Shown piece after piece: positions 27,667 through 36,442 of a DNA stretch of 64,000 bases. The stretch's first letter is position 1. Every line of letters begins with the position of its first letter. Under the pieces are notes generated by a model. That model was not told the origin of the DNA and ran no database searches. It worked only from the letters and a program-made list of their open reading frames with translations. The stretch comes from Chitinispirillales bacterium ANBcel5 (GTDB lineage: Bacteria; Fibrobacterota; Chitinivibrionia; Chitinivibrionales; Chitinispirillaceae), in the NCBI GenBank assembly GCA_029688955.1, contig JARUKZ010000003.1, forward strand, positions 124,001-188,000. The letters are read 5' to 3'. The translations under genes were made by a program, and so were the position numbers.

Positions 27667-28818
27667 TTAGGATGCCGCTTCCTTAATGAGCTGCAGAGCA
27701 ATCTCATTTCTCTGAATCTGGTTTGTACCTTCATAGATTTGAGTGATTTTTGCATCACGCATTCTCTTTTCCATCGGGTACTCTTTCATATATCCGTAAC
27801 CACCCATAACCTGAAGAGCATCAACCGTTACCTTCATAGCTACATCAGAGCAGTAAAGCTTTGACATTGCCGAGTCTTTGGCGAATTTCTTTTCACCGGC
27901 ATCAATTGTGCGTGCGGTAGCATAGAGAAGAGCACGTGCAGCCTCGACTTCAGTAGCCATATCAGCAAGCATATGCTGAATTGCCTGAAACGATGAGATA
28001 GCTTCACCAAACTGTACGCGCTCCCTTGAGTATTTCACCGCATCATCAAGTGCACCTGCTGCAATACCCAGTGCCTGTGACCCTACACCGGGCCTTGAAT
28101 AGTTAAGTGTATTGATTGCCACGATAGAACCCATACCTTCACGTCCAAGAATAGCACTTTTAGGAATGCGGCAATCCTGAAAGACAAGCTCTGTTGTGCT
28201 TGATGCTCTGATACCCATTTTATCTTCATGCTTACCAAAAGTGAAACCAGGTGTTCCTTTTTCCACTATGAAGCATGAAATACCACGTGCTCCTTTTTCA
28301 GGATTAGTTTTAGCAAAAACGGTATACACCTGAGCATTTTCGCCATTAGTAATCCACTGTTTTGTACCATTTAGTACGTAATGATCACCATCAAGCACCG
28401 CAGTGGTACGCATTCCCAGAGCATCACTACCAGCATTGGCTTCAGTAAGACCGAAAGCTGCTATAGACTTACCCGCTGCAATATCGGGAAGATACTTTTG
28501 TTTCTGCTCTTCGCTTGCATGAAGAAGAATGGGAAAAGTACCAAGAGCAGTTGCTGCCATTGCCAAAGAAATTCCCCCATCTATCTTTGAGAGCTCTTCA
28601 ACCGCAAGACAGAGTTCAAAAACACCTCCACCGAAACCACCATACTGCTCCGGAATATAAAGGCCGCACATATCAGCTTCTGAAAGCGCCTCTACTACAT
28701 CCCAGGGGAAAATACCTTCGTGGTCGTACTTTTCCCTGACCGGTAATATCTTTTTAAGAGCAATTTCCCTTGCGGTTTCAACAATCATGTTCTGCTCTTC
28801 ACTAAGAAAGTAATTCAT
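27667..28818 (-). CDS. Acyl-CoA dehydrogenase (short-chain/butyryl-CoA type)
   Basis: 383 residues from the ATG at 28818, chosen because AAGGAG lies 9 bases upstream, whereas at the ATG nine bases further up it would touch the start codon. FAD-dependent, oxidises acyl-CoA to 2-enoyl-CoA with electron-transfer flavoprotein. Signature blocks: FGLTEANAGSD, KQWITNGENA, FQAIQHMLADMATE, MGGYGYMKEYPMEK and the catalytic base in QIYEGTNQIQR, positioned as in short-chain enzymes. The gene start overlaps the 3' end of rnc by about 17 bases, so it is the last gene of the fatty-acid synthesis operon, which is unusual for a degradative-type enzyme. A biosynthetic or reductive direction is possible. Confidence 0.9.
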   Translation of the reverse strand: MNYFLSEEQNMIVETAREIALKKILPVREKYDHEGIFPWDVVEALSEADMCGLYIPEQYGGFGGGVFELCLAVEELSKIDGGISLAMAATALGTFPILLHASEEQKQKYLPDIAAGKSIAAFGLTEANAGSDALGMRTTAVLDGDHYVLNGTKQWITNGENAQVYTVFAKTNPEKGARGISCFIVEKGTPGFTFGKHEDKMGIRASSTTELVFQDCRIPKSAILGREGMGSIVAINTLNYSRPGVGSQALGIAAGALDDAVKYSRERVQFGEAISSFQAIQHMLADMATEVEAARALLYATARTIDAGEKKFAKDSAMSKLYCSDVAMKVTVDALQVMGGYGYMKEYPMEKRMRDAKITQIYEGTNQIQRNEIALQLIKEAAS

Positions 28819-29605
28819 TCTTTCCATCTCCTTTGATACGGGAATTTATCAGGTCTTTGTTATAATTTACAATTGCAGATTGTGCTGCGTTCTGCTGAGC
28901 AACTTTTTTATTGGTCCCTTGTCCCTCGCCCATTGGAACACCTGCAATATCAATACGTACTTTGAACTGCTTTGCATGATCTGGTCCGGTTGCATCGATG
29001 GTGACATAACGGGGTATGCCAAAGCCGTCTCTTTGAGCCAACTCAAGGATTCTGCTTTTGTAGTTTATGTTACTCTCATCTTTAAGAAAATCATTTATTC
29101 GGTTAAACAAATGCCTGGTTAGAAAACTTCTTGAAGCATCTAATCCATTATCAAGATAAATGGCTCCAAGCAGTGCTTCAAATGCATTGGAGAGAATAGA
29201 AGCTCTGCTTCTGCCCCCGGATTTCTCCTCAGAAATACCTAGTATAAGATATGAACCCAAATTGATAGACAGGGCAACCTCACCCAGAATCTTTCTACTG
29301 ACTACAAGGGATTTGATCTTGGATAATTGTCCTTCACTTTTTTCAGGGTGTGAAAGATACAAATGTTCTGTTATAAGACAGTTTAATACCGCATCCCCAA
29401 GAAATTCCAGCCGCTCGTTTGATAGTAACCCTTTTGTGTCATCGGGTGATATTGAGGATTTATGAGTCAGGGCCTGAGTTAAAAGGGTCTGGGTTCGAAA
29501 CCTGTAGCCTATATGTTTTTGTAGCTTGTCAAGAGAACCAGTGCGATTGGTTCTCTTGACACGTAGCCTTCTGAAGAGATCAGTTATTGGCCTCAGAGGA
29601 GTCAT
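28802..29605 (-). CDS. rnc: Ribonuclease III
   Basis: 267 residues from the ATG at 29605 (MTPLRPITDLF); the frame continues to a TTG at 29647, which would overlap fabF further. It cleaves double-stranded RNA in rRNA and mRNA maturation. Signature NERLEFLGDAVLN (catalytic Glu/Asp), second acidic block NAFEALLGAIYLDNG, and a C-terminal dsRNA-binding domain (FKVRIDIAGVPMGEGQGTNKKVAQQNAAQSA). Its start overlaps the fabF stop by 26 bases and its 3' end overlaps the acyl-CoA dehydrogenase start. The fabF-rnc neighbourhood is a widely conserved order. Confidence 0.95.
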   Translation of the reverse strand: MTPLRPITDLFRRLRVKRTNRTGSLDKLQKHIGYRFRTQTLLTQALTHKSSISPDDTKGLLSNERLEFLGDAVLNCLITEHLYLSHPEKSEGQLSKIKSLVVSRKILGEVALSINLGSYLILGISEEKSGGRSRASILSNAFEALLGAIYLDNGLDASRSFLTRHLFNRINDFLKDESNINYKSRILELAQRDGFGIPRYVTIDATGPDHAKQFKVRIDIAGVPMGEGQGTNKKVAQQNAAQSAIVNYNKDLINSRIKGDGKNELLS

Positions 29606-30836
29606 ATCTACCGATAAGTAGTGATGCGTTATGGCCTCCGAAACCAAAGGAGTTACTCATTGCGTATGTTATTTCCTTTTTGGCAGCCGTATTAGGAGTA
29701 TAGTTGAGGTCACACTCGGGATCAGGGTCCTCATAGTTTATGGTTGGAGGAACAACACCATCCCGGATTGCAAGCACAGAAGCAATAAACTCTATTCCAC
29801 CGGAAGCACCTAAAAGGTGTCCTGTCATCGATTTAGTGGAACTGATATTAAGTTTTGAAGCATGTTCACCAAACACCTTTTTAATCGCGATAGACTCGTA
29901 TTTATCGTTTAAAGGTGTGGATGTACCATGAGCGTTAATATAGTCGACCTTTGATGGTTCGACATTAGCACTTTTTAGGGCCATCTTTATTGCACTCTGA
30001 GCACCAACACCATCAGGTGCAGGGTGAGAGAGATGGTAAGCATCACCTGTAGCTCCATACCCTACAAGTTCTGCGTAAATTTTTGCACCCCTTGCCTTAG
30101 CATGTTCCAGACTTTCAAGAACAATAATTCCTGAACCCTCTCCCATCACAAATCCATCACGTTTTGAATCGAAAGGGCAACTTGCTTTCTGCGGTTCATC
30201 ATTTCTGGTGGACATGGCTTTCATGGAGCAGAAACCGGCAAAAGATATAGGCGTGATACCAGCCTCACTTCCACCCGTTACCGCAACATCCATCATACCA
30301 CTTTTTATTGCCATCCATGCGTCCCCAATGGAGTGTCCTGCAGAAGCACATGCACTTACAACCGCGTAATTAGGACCTTTTAACCCGTAGGCCATTGAAA
30401 CACGGCCAGCCGGCATATCGGTTATCATCATGGGTACTAAAAATGGCGATACACGTCCGGGCCCCCGGGAAAGCATCTTAGCGTGCTCATTTTCAAGAGT
30501 ACGCAGGCCTCCGATTCCAGATCCCACGATTACTCCTGCACGATCCCGATCAATAGCATCTAAGTCCAGACCAGAATCCTGCAGTGCCATCCTGGCTGCA
30601 GCCAGTGCAAGAAGGATTACTCTGTCTGTTCTTTTAACCTCTTTAAGATCAACATAGTGACTAAAATCAATCTCTTTAACCTCTCCAGCTATTCTGCATG
30701 TATACTTAGAGGCGTCAAAGAGAGTGACATCGCCTAAACCCGACTTTCCAGCACACAACGCACTCCAGAAAGTCTCAATGTTATTTCCCACCGGACTTGT
30801 GACTCCAAGCCCTGTAACAACTACTCTTTTGGACAT
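29580..30836 (-). CDS. fabF: 3-oxoacyl-ACP synthase II
   Basis: 418 residues. Condensing enzyme for fatty-acid elongation with malonyl-ACP. The catalytic triad is visible: Cys in VVSACASAGHS, His in NAHGTSTPLND, His in KSMTGHLLGASG; the C-terminal SFGFGGHNASLL is standard. ATG at 30836 with AAGGAA upstream. Follows acpP by 97 bases, the usual acpP-fabF order. Confidence 0.97.
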   Translation of the reverse strand: MSKRVVVTGLGVTSPVGNNIETFWSALCAGKSGLGDVTLFDASKYTCRIAGEVKEIDFSHYVDLKEVKRTDRVILLALAAARMALQDSGLDLDAIDRDRAGVIVGSGIGGLRTLENEHAKMLSRGPGRVSPFLVPMMITDMPAGRVSMAYGLKGPNYAVVSACASAGHSIGDAWMAIKSGMMDVAVTGGSEAGITPISFAGFCSMKAMSTRNDEPQKASCPFDSKRDGFVMGEGSGIIVLESLEHAKARGAKIYAELVGYGATGDAYHLSHPAPDGVGAQSAIKMALKSANVEPSKVDYINAHGTSTPLNDKYESIAIKKVFGEHASKLNISSTKSMTGHLLGASGGIEFIASVLAIRDGVVPPTINYEDPDPECDLNYTPNTAAKKEITYAMSNSFGFGGHNASLLIGRYDSSEANN

Positions 30837-30933
30837 GAAAGATATTCCTTGATGCAGGTCTAAAAACTAAAGGGTTCTTTTGCTCCCGAATACTATCCGG
30901 TGGCAAAAGACCCTGTGAGTTTCTATTAATAAT

Positions 30934-31167
30934 TTAAACTTTACTCTGCAGGTATTCCATGGCATCTTTAACAGTGCGCATCTTCTCAGCATCGTCATCA
31001 GGTATATTGAGATCAAAGGCATCTTCAAAAGCCATGATCAGCTCTACCTGATCAAGAGAGTCTGCACCAAGATCATCAACAAAGGAAGCCTGTGGATTGA
31101 TTTTTTCCTCACTTACCCCAAGCTTATCAGCAATGATCCCTTTAATTTTTGATTCCATCTCGCTCAC
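30934..31167 (-). CDS. acpP: Acyl carrier protein
   Basis: 77 residues, strongly acidic. It carries acyl chains on a 4'-phosphopantetheine attached to Ser in [18 protein letters not shown]. The start is a GTG (GTGAGCGAG) six bases after AAGGAG; the ATG three codons later is badly spaced. Between fabG and fabF. Confidence 0.97.
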   Translation of the reverse strand: MSEMESKIKGIIADKLGVSEEKINPQASFVDDLGADSLDQVELIMAFEDAFDLNIPDDDAEKMRTVKDAMEYLQSKV

Positions 31168-31229
31168 AACCTACTCCTTTCAAAAGTGATTATGGTCTGA
31201 ATTAATTATATAAAATGGTATATACCACG

Positions 31230-31973
31230 TTACATGACAAGTCCACCGTCGACCGTTAAAACCTGTCCGGTTATATAGTCGCTAAGAGAAGAACTGAGAA
31301 ACAGAACAGAATCAGCGACATCCTTTGCCGAGCCAAGTTTCTGCATAGGTATCTGACTTGAAAGTTTTTCCTTATCTGCATCCGATAATTTATCAGTCAT
31401 TGCTGTTTTGATGAATCCGGGAGCAATGGCATTCACATTAACTGATCTGGCAGCAAACTCTTTAGCCAGTGTTTTGGTTAGTCCGATCATGCCTGCTTTT
31501 GACGCAGAGTAGTTTGCCTGACCTGCATTGCCCATTAGACCAACAACCGATGCGATATTTACTATTTTCCCCGAGTGAGCCTTCATCATCGGTCTCACAG
31601 CTTCCTTACAGCAGAGAAACGCGCTCTTAAGATTAACGTTTAAAACAGCATCCCAGTCACTCTCCTTCATTCTTAATATGAGGGTGTCTCGGGTGATACC
31701 TGCATTATTTACCAGTATGTCGAGAGAAGAAAATTCTCCAACAACATCCTTAAACATGGCCTTAACGTCATCTTCTTTGGAAACATCTCCCGATACGGCA
31801 ATTGCCCTTCTTCCAAGAGCCTCGACCTCTTTAGCTGTTTCTTTTGCACTTTCAAGGTCTATATCACTAATAGCTACATCACAGCCTGCCTGTGCCAGGC
31901 GTAACACAATCTCTTTACCGATACCTCGCCCAGAGCCGGTTACAAGAGCTTTTTTTGAGGAAAGATCAATCAC
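31230..31973 (-). CDS. fabG: 3-oxoacyl-ACP reductase
   Basis: 247 residues of the SDR family, NADPH-dependent. Rossmann motif ALVTGSGRGIGKEI, NNAG at LVNNAGITRDT, the catalytic Ser in IVNIASVVGLMGN, and YxxxK in ANYSASKAG; C-terminal YITGQVLTVDGG. Starts at GTG with AAGGAG upstream. Lies 17 bases after fabD. Confidence 0.97.
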   Translation of the reverse strand: MIDLSSKKALVTGSGRGIGKEIVLRLAQAGCDVAISDIDLESAKETAKEVEALGRRAIAVSGDVSKEDDVKAMFKDVVGEFSSLDILVNNAGITRDTLILRMKESDWDAVLNVNLKSAFLCCKEAVRPMMKAHSGKIVNIASVVGLMGNAGQANYSASKAGMIGLTKTLAKEFAARSVNVNAIAPGFIKTAMTDKLSDADKEKLSSQIPMQKLGSAKDVADSVLFLSSSLSDYITGQVLTVDGGLVM

Positions 31974-31990
31974 GTTTGCGCTCCTTCATT

Positions 31991-32914
31991 TTAGCTTTGT
32001 GTTAGCAGGAAATATATGTTTTCAACAGTTCCACATGGTATAACATTTAAAGAAGGGGCACTTTTTGTCACGAGGCCCTTTAAAACATTGCCTGGCCCGG
32101 TTTCGGCACACAACTGAGGACCAATTTCCGAAAGCTTATTAACCGATTCAACCCATCTAACAGGAGATATAAGTTGTTTTACCATAAGTGATTTTAAAAG
32201 GTTTTCATCGGTTTCTGCCTCTGCGGTAACATTACTAATTACCGGGCATTTGGCTTTATTAAGGGTAAGTGGCTCAATTACCTCAGAGAACTCCTGTGCA
32301 GCATTCTCCATAAGCGGAGAATGGAATGCACCACTTACAGGTAAAGGCATGGCTCTTTTGGCACCTGCTTCTTTAAGCAAAGCACAAGCCTCTTTTACCG
32401 CTTCCGTCTCTCCTGATATCACGGTTTGAGCAGGAGCGTTTTCGTTTGCAGAAACAACTGTTCCGCTATTTACCTTGTTTATTACTTCAACGATTGTTTC
32501 TTTCTTCATTCCAATGACAGCTGCCATGCTACCAGGATTTTCCTTCCCGGCACGAGCCATAAGCTCTCCTCTTTTTGCAACTAACCTGATACCATCTTCA
32601 AAAGACAGTGCTCCGGATGCGTAAAGTGCGCTGTACTCTCCAAGAGAGTGTCCTGCGGCATACTGAGGTTCTACACCTTTTTCTTTAAGTATATCGGTTA
32701 TACAGGCTTCTACAGCAAAAAGCGCTGGCTGGGTATTTTCTGTTGCAGTAAGTTTGTCCTGAGGACCATCAAAAATTATTGAGCTGAGTGATCTTTCAAG
32801 AATCTCATCTGCCTGCCTGAAGCGTTTCTTTGCACATTCATACTGATCAAAAAGATCCCTGCCCATTCCCACTTTCTGAGAACCCTGACCAGGAAAGAGA
32901 AAATTTACTTTCAT
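31991..32914 (-). CDS. fabD: Malonyl-CoA:ACP transacylase
   Basis: 307 residues. Transfers malonyl from CoA to ACP. FLFPGQGSQKVGMG at the N-terminus, the catalytic Ser in AAGHSLGEYSALYASG, and His in PVSGAFHSPLMENA. ATG at 32914 after GGGGAG. Within the fabH-fabD-fabG order. Confidence 0.97.
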   Translation of the reverse strand: MKVNFLFPGQGSQKVGMGRDLFDQYECAKKRFRQADEILERSLSSIIFDGPQDKLTATENTQPALFAVEACITDILKEKGVEPQYAAGHSLGEYSALYASGALSFEDGIRLVAKRGELMARAGKENPGSMAAVIGMKKETIVEVINKVNSGTVVSANENAPAQTVISGETEAVKEACALLKEAGAKRAMPLPVSGAFHSPLMENAAQEFSEVIEPLTLNKAKCPVISNVTAEAETDENLLKSLMVKQLISPVRWVESVNKLSEIGPQLCAETGPGNVLKGLVTKSAPSLNVIPCGTVENIYFLLTQS

Positions 32915-32954
32915 ATTGTATAACTCCCCAAAACATTGCTATGTAAGGAAAAAC

Positions 32955-33914
32955 CTAAAAATATACCAGTGCACTCCCAACAGTAACCCCACCACCCAGA
33001 CAGGTGAAAAGAACTTTGGCACCTTCTTTTATCAATCCATCATCCCAAGCCTCATTAAGAGCAATGGGTATAGAAGCTGAAGAGGTGTTTCCGTATTCAT
33101 CTAAATTTACAATTATCTTTTCCATAGGAAAACCCAGTGAATCGGCCACCGCGCGGATAATTCTAATATTCGCCTGGTGGGGAATTAAAAGATCTATGTC
33201 GTTAATGCCGATTCCTGTTTGCTTTATAACTCTTGCAGACGTGTCGGACATGAGCCTTACTGCGTGTTTAAAAACTTCATTGCCTCTCATCTGCATAAAA
33301 CGTTTATCGCCCCATGCAGGAAGTTTGAGAATATCACCCAAGTTACCGTCACTTTCGATATGAGAAGCCATAATGCCTTTGCTAAGATCATCTTTAGCCT
33401 GAAGAACAACAGCTCCGGCACCGTCGCCAAAAAGAATACAGGAGTTTCTGTCAGTCCAGTCAAGAGTTTTTGAAATAATCTCAGACCCAACCACAATCAT
33501 TGTTTTAGCCTGCCCGCAGAGAATCATGTTATTGGCTACAGTCAAAGCGTACACAAACCCGGCACAAGCAGCACTGATATCAAAAGCAAAGCCCCCCTTG
33601 CACCCAAGAGCAGCTTGTATCCTGCATGCAGTCGAAGGGAAGAAATAATCGGGAGTGAATGTTGCACAAACAATACCGTCTACATCCTGAGGCTCGATAT
33701 CAGCTTTCTTCAAAGCTTGTGATGCTGCTTGTGTTCCAAGATCCGCAGCTGAAATATCCTCGCCCTTAGGGATAATATGACGTTGTTTTATACCGGTTCT
33801 TACGGTAATCCATTCATCGGAAGTATCTAAAAAACTCTCTATATCTTTGTTGGTAAGCACTGCTTCGGGTACAGAGCTGCCAACAGAGAGTATCTGTACA
33901 CGTTTACTGTTCAC
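32955..33914 (-). CDS. fabH: 3-oxoacyl-ACP synthase III
   Basis: 319 residues from a GTG at 33914 (VNSKRVQILSVGSSVPE), chosen because GCGAGG lies just upstream and the length matches the family; the frame also runs to a GTG at 33959 that overlaps plsX. It starts fatty-acid synthesis from acetyl-CoA or branched starters. Catalytic Cys in DISAACAGFVYAL, His in PHQANIRII, Asn in YGNTSSASIP. The C-terminus GGGVTVGSALVYF is typical. Confidence 0.95.
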   Translation of the reverse strand: MNSKRVQILSVGSSVPEAVLTNKDIESFLDTSDEWITVRTGIKQRHIIPKGEDISAADLGTQAASQALKKADIEPQDVDGIVCATFTPDYFFPSTACRIQAALGCKGGFAFDISAACAGFVYALTVANNMILCGQAKTMIVVGSEIISKTLDWTDRNSCILFGDGAGAVVLQAKDDLSKGIMASHIESDGNLGDILKLPAWGDKRFMQMRGNEVFKHAVRLMSDTSARVIKQTGIGINDIDLLIPHQANIRIIRAVADSLGFPMEKIIVNLDEYGNTSSASIPIALNEAWDDGLIKEGAKVLFTCLGGGVTVGSALVYF

Positions 33915-33945
33915 TAAACCTCGCTTTAAAAAACTAACGCCTTTC

Positions 33946-34905
33946 CTAAGCAGCTTCACTGCTCAGGGTTCGAATTGCAGTCATTACAGCGTTTCTGATG
34001 GCTCGGATAGAAGAGCCACCATGTGCCTTCATAACTATACCCTTAACACCCAAAAAGGGAACAGCTCCATAATTTTCAGGGTTCAGAGCTTCCATGGTTT
34101 TTGCCAGAAAATCTAAATACTCAGGGCTATCTTTCAGTACCGATGCCGTGAGTGTGTAAAAACTTTCGCAGGCTTTTAATAGTACGTTTCCGGTAAACCC
34201 ATCACACACTACTACATCAGTTTCTCCTGAAAGAACCTTATCGCCTTCGATATATCCTTTAAAAGAACTAAACCGTTTCTGTAAAACTTTTGAAGCTTCC
34301 TTTACAGAACGTGGCCCTTTGACCGGCTCTTTACCTATATTAAGCAAAGAGATGGTCGGCTCTGGTACACCTGCAAGCTTTTTTACATAATTGTACCCCA
34401 TCTGAGCAAAAGAAACCAGGTGTTCACTACGGCAATTTAAATTTGCTCCTACATCAAGTAAAAGCACTGGTTTCTGCTTTTGAGCAGTAGGTATAAGAGC
34501 TGCAAGCGCAGGTCTGTTTGTATCTTCAGAACGCCCCAGGATAAAAAGTGCGGCACCTATAAGCACACCCGTATCTCCAGCACTAACAGATGCCTGAACA
34601 ACCTTTTCTTTTTGAAGACTGACACACCTTACAATAGAAGACTCTGCGTGAGTTTTCCAGGCTTTGGAGCGATTGTCTCCAGGACGGATAAGCTCAGGAC
34701 AGTGCTCTATTGTAAACTCAGAGCTGTCAAAACTTGTACGCCCTTTTAGGTGCTCAAGCACACGGGCTATCTCATCTTTATCACCACAAAGGAAAGTGTC
34801 AAAAGGTGATGCGCTTATAGCACGGGCCTCAAGTACACCCTGAATCACAACTTCGGGACCAAAATCTCCACTTTGCGCATCAACAGCAATTTTGAGTTTG
34901 CTCAT
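33946..34905 (-). CDS. plsX: Phosphate acyltransferase
   Basis: 319 residues. Makes acyl-phosphate from acyl-ACP for phospholipid synthesis, soluble or peripheral. Family markers: KIAVDAQSGDFGPEVVIQGVLEA, VSAGDTGVLIGAALF, LLDVGANLNCRSEHLVSFA, VCDGFTGNVLLKACE. Order rpmF-plsX-fabH is a conserved bacterial cluster. Confidence 0.95.
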   Translation of the reverse strand: MSKLKIAVDAQSGDFGPEVVIQGVLEARAISASPFDTFLCGDKDEIARVLEHLKGRTSFDSSEFTIEHCPELIRPGDNRSKAWKTHAESSIVRCVSLQKEKVVQASVSAGDTGVLIGAALFILGRSEDTNRPALAALIPTAQKQKPVLLLDVGANLNCRSEHLVSFAQMGYNYVKKLAGVPEPTISLLNIGKEPVKGPRSVKEASKVLQKRFSSFKGYIEGDKVLSGETDVVVCDGFTGNVLLKACESFYTLTASVLKDSPEYLDFLAKTMEALNPENYGAVPFLGVKGIVMKAHGGSSIRAIRNAVMTAIRTLSSEAA

Positions 34906-34961
34906 GTCTCGATCGCTTCATGCATGACACTGCCCGGTTTGTTTTTTTGTTTACCCAAAAC

Positions 34962-35141
34962 CTATTCTTCTGGAGTACTTACTTCCATCCCGGCGTAATG
35001 TCCGCAATTACCACAGACTCTGTGAGCTACTTTAGGCTGCTTGCAGTGAGAGCACAACACCGGATTTACTGGTTTTATAGCCAGGTGACTGCGCCTTTTG
35101 TCTCTGCGTGCGCTGGTAACTCGCTTTTTTGGTACTGCCAT
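34962..35141 (-). CDS. rpmF: 50S ribosomal protein L32
   Basis: 59 residues starting MAVPKKRVTSARRDKRRSHL, with an intact zinc-ribbon (CSHCKQPK ... CGNCGHY). AGGAGG lies 4 bases before the ATG. Sits between yceD and plsX, its standard location. It is longer than E. coli L32 by a short acidic tail. Confidence 0.96.
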   Translation of the reverse strand: MAVPKKRVTSARRDKRRSHLAIKPVNPVLCSHCKQPKVAHRVCGNCGHYAGMEVSTPEE

Positions 35142-35159
35142 GTATCCTCCTTGTAAACA

Positions 35160-35678
35160 TTAATCTTGTTTCTTGTTTTTCAGTTTCAATAATGCTTCCC
35201 AGCGAGAATCAATGGGTTTTTCTCCCTTTTTTTCACCAAGAGCATCGTAATGTACACCAGGTAAGCTCATTTCTATACCCTTACAGCTTTTAGAACATAA
35301 AGGCATCATAGGAAGAGCTGTCATAATTTCATCATAAATCGCCGGGCTTAGATCAAGAAAATCAATACTACTATCAAAATAGAAATCTGCTTCTGAGTCG
35401 TCCTCTGCTACTCCCTGGTGACCAGGGTTTTCCTTAATTATAAGGTATGTAGAAGATGTTACCTTTTCATTGTATTGTTTCAGACACCTGGAACACTCAA
35501 GTTCAACGGATGCATTGAAACTGAGATTAAAAAAGAGTGTTGCGCCATTTCTATCGATACTGGCCCTGCACTCAACTGCCTGTTTCAGTGGCGGTAACAA
35601 CTCAGAAACCGATGTAAGCATTGAGTTTTGCTGAAAATCCGAATGCCCCTGCGGTATAGTTCTTATATCTACATTCAT
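35160..35678 (-). CDS. YceD-family (DUF177) metal-binding protein
   Basis: 172 residues. Conserved pattern of CSRCLKQY, PLCSKSCKG and a C-terminal DSRWEALLKLK block, typical of YceD proteins, which are encoded upstream of rpmF and are linked to 23S rRNA accumulation. First gene of the leftward FAS/lipid operon, 18 bases before rpmF. Confidence 0.9.
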   Translation of the reverse strand: MNVDIRTIPQGHSDFQQNSMLTSVSELLPPLKQAVECRASIDRNGATLFFNLSFNASVELECSRCLKQYNEKVTSSTYLIIKENPGHQGVAEDDSEADFYFDSSIDFLDLSPAIYDEIMTALPMMPLCSKSCKGIEMSLPGVHYDALGEKKGEKPIDSRWEALLKLKNKKQD

Positions 35679-36089
35679 GTTTTTTTCTCTCTTATTCGGC
35701 CTCTATAACTAGCCGAATATAAATATAGAAAGTTATAGAAAATAATACCTCAATATACCTTTTACAAGTACGCTTTTTAACAATTTAACTCTGAACCTGA
35801 AAGAAATCCAGGGGAAGGTCATTACCTATACGCCGAAGTGGTTGTATTTATTATAAATAAGACAGAACAGAGGAAATGGTTTTTGAACCACACATTTCAC
35901 AACAAAAAATGAACCTTGATGCTAACCACTTTAGCTTTTAGAGTTCTCCCCGCTTTGTTTGTGCCAAAAATTTGCTCAAATCCCCCAAAAGAATGCCATT
36001 TATAATGGCTTTTCCAGTAAGTTGGAACTTTTTTTTCCTGAAGCCGTCGTATTTTACTATATTAGTGTCGTTTTCGATAACACCGAAAC
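35679..36089. other. Promoter region between the FAS operon and tRNA-Ser
   Basis: About 410 bases without an ORF. It must contain the promoter of yceD (leftward) and of tRNA-Ser (rightward). AT-rich with no clear hairpin; I could not place the promoters confidently. Confidence 0.4.
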
Positions 36090-36178
36090 GGAGAGGTGCC
36101 CGAGTGGTTTAAGGGGCACGCCTGGAAAGCGTGTGTGCGGCTCCCGTACCCAGGGTTCAAATCCCTGCCTCTCCGCCA
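36090..36178 (+). tRNA. tRNA-Ser (anticodon GGA)
   Basis: The acceptor stem GGAGAGG pairs with CCTCTCC. The D-arm, the anticodon stem CACGC/GCGTG with loop CTGGAAA (anticodon GGA at 36124-36126), a long variable arm and the T-loop GTTCAAATC are present; CCA is encoded. The long variable arm is diagnostic of tRNA-Ser. Reads UCC/UCU. Confidence 0.97.
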
Positions 36179-36315
36179 TTTTGTTGTTGGAACACAACAG
36201 TCAGAGGACAAAAATGTGGTGTAATTTCAAAATATTATAGTCTGATAGCCGTAATACTGTTTAATTACAAGATTGAATATTTGGTTCGAAAAAGTTATAA
36301 AACATGTGAAAAGAT

Positions 36316-36422
36316 TGGGGCCAGGCCCTGCGCAACCAAAGGCTGTGAACCCCGCCAGGCCCGGAAGGGAGCAACGGTAAGCGGATTCTCGGTGTGCCGC
36401 AGGTAAACTTGGCCCCTTTTTT
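36316..36422 (+). ncRNA. ffs: Small (4.5S-type) signal recognition particle RNA
   Basis: About 100 nt. GGGGCCAGG at the 5' end pairs with the 3' TTGGCCCC, and the apical Ffh-binding loop shows the invariant words CAGGCCCGGAAGGGAGCA and GGTAAGC. It is followed by a T-run. It binds Ffh and targets membrane proteins. Upstream of dnaX, a conserved arrangement. Confidence 0.96.
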
Positions 36423-36442
36423 CCTTACCCCGGTAGAAAACT

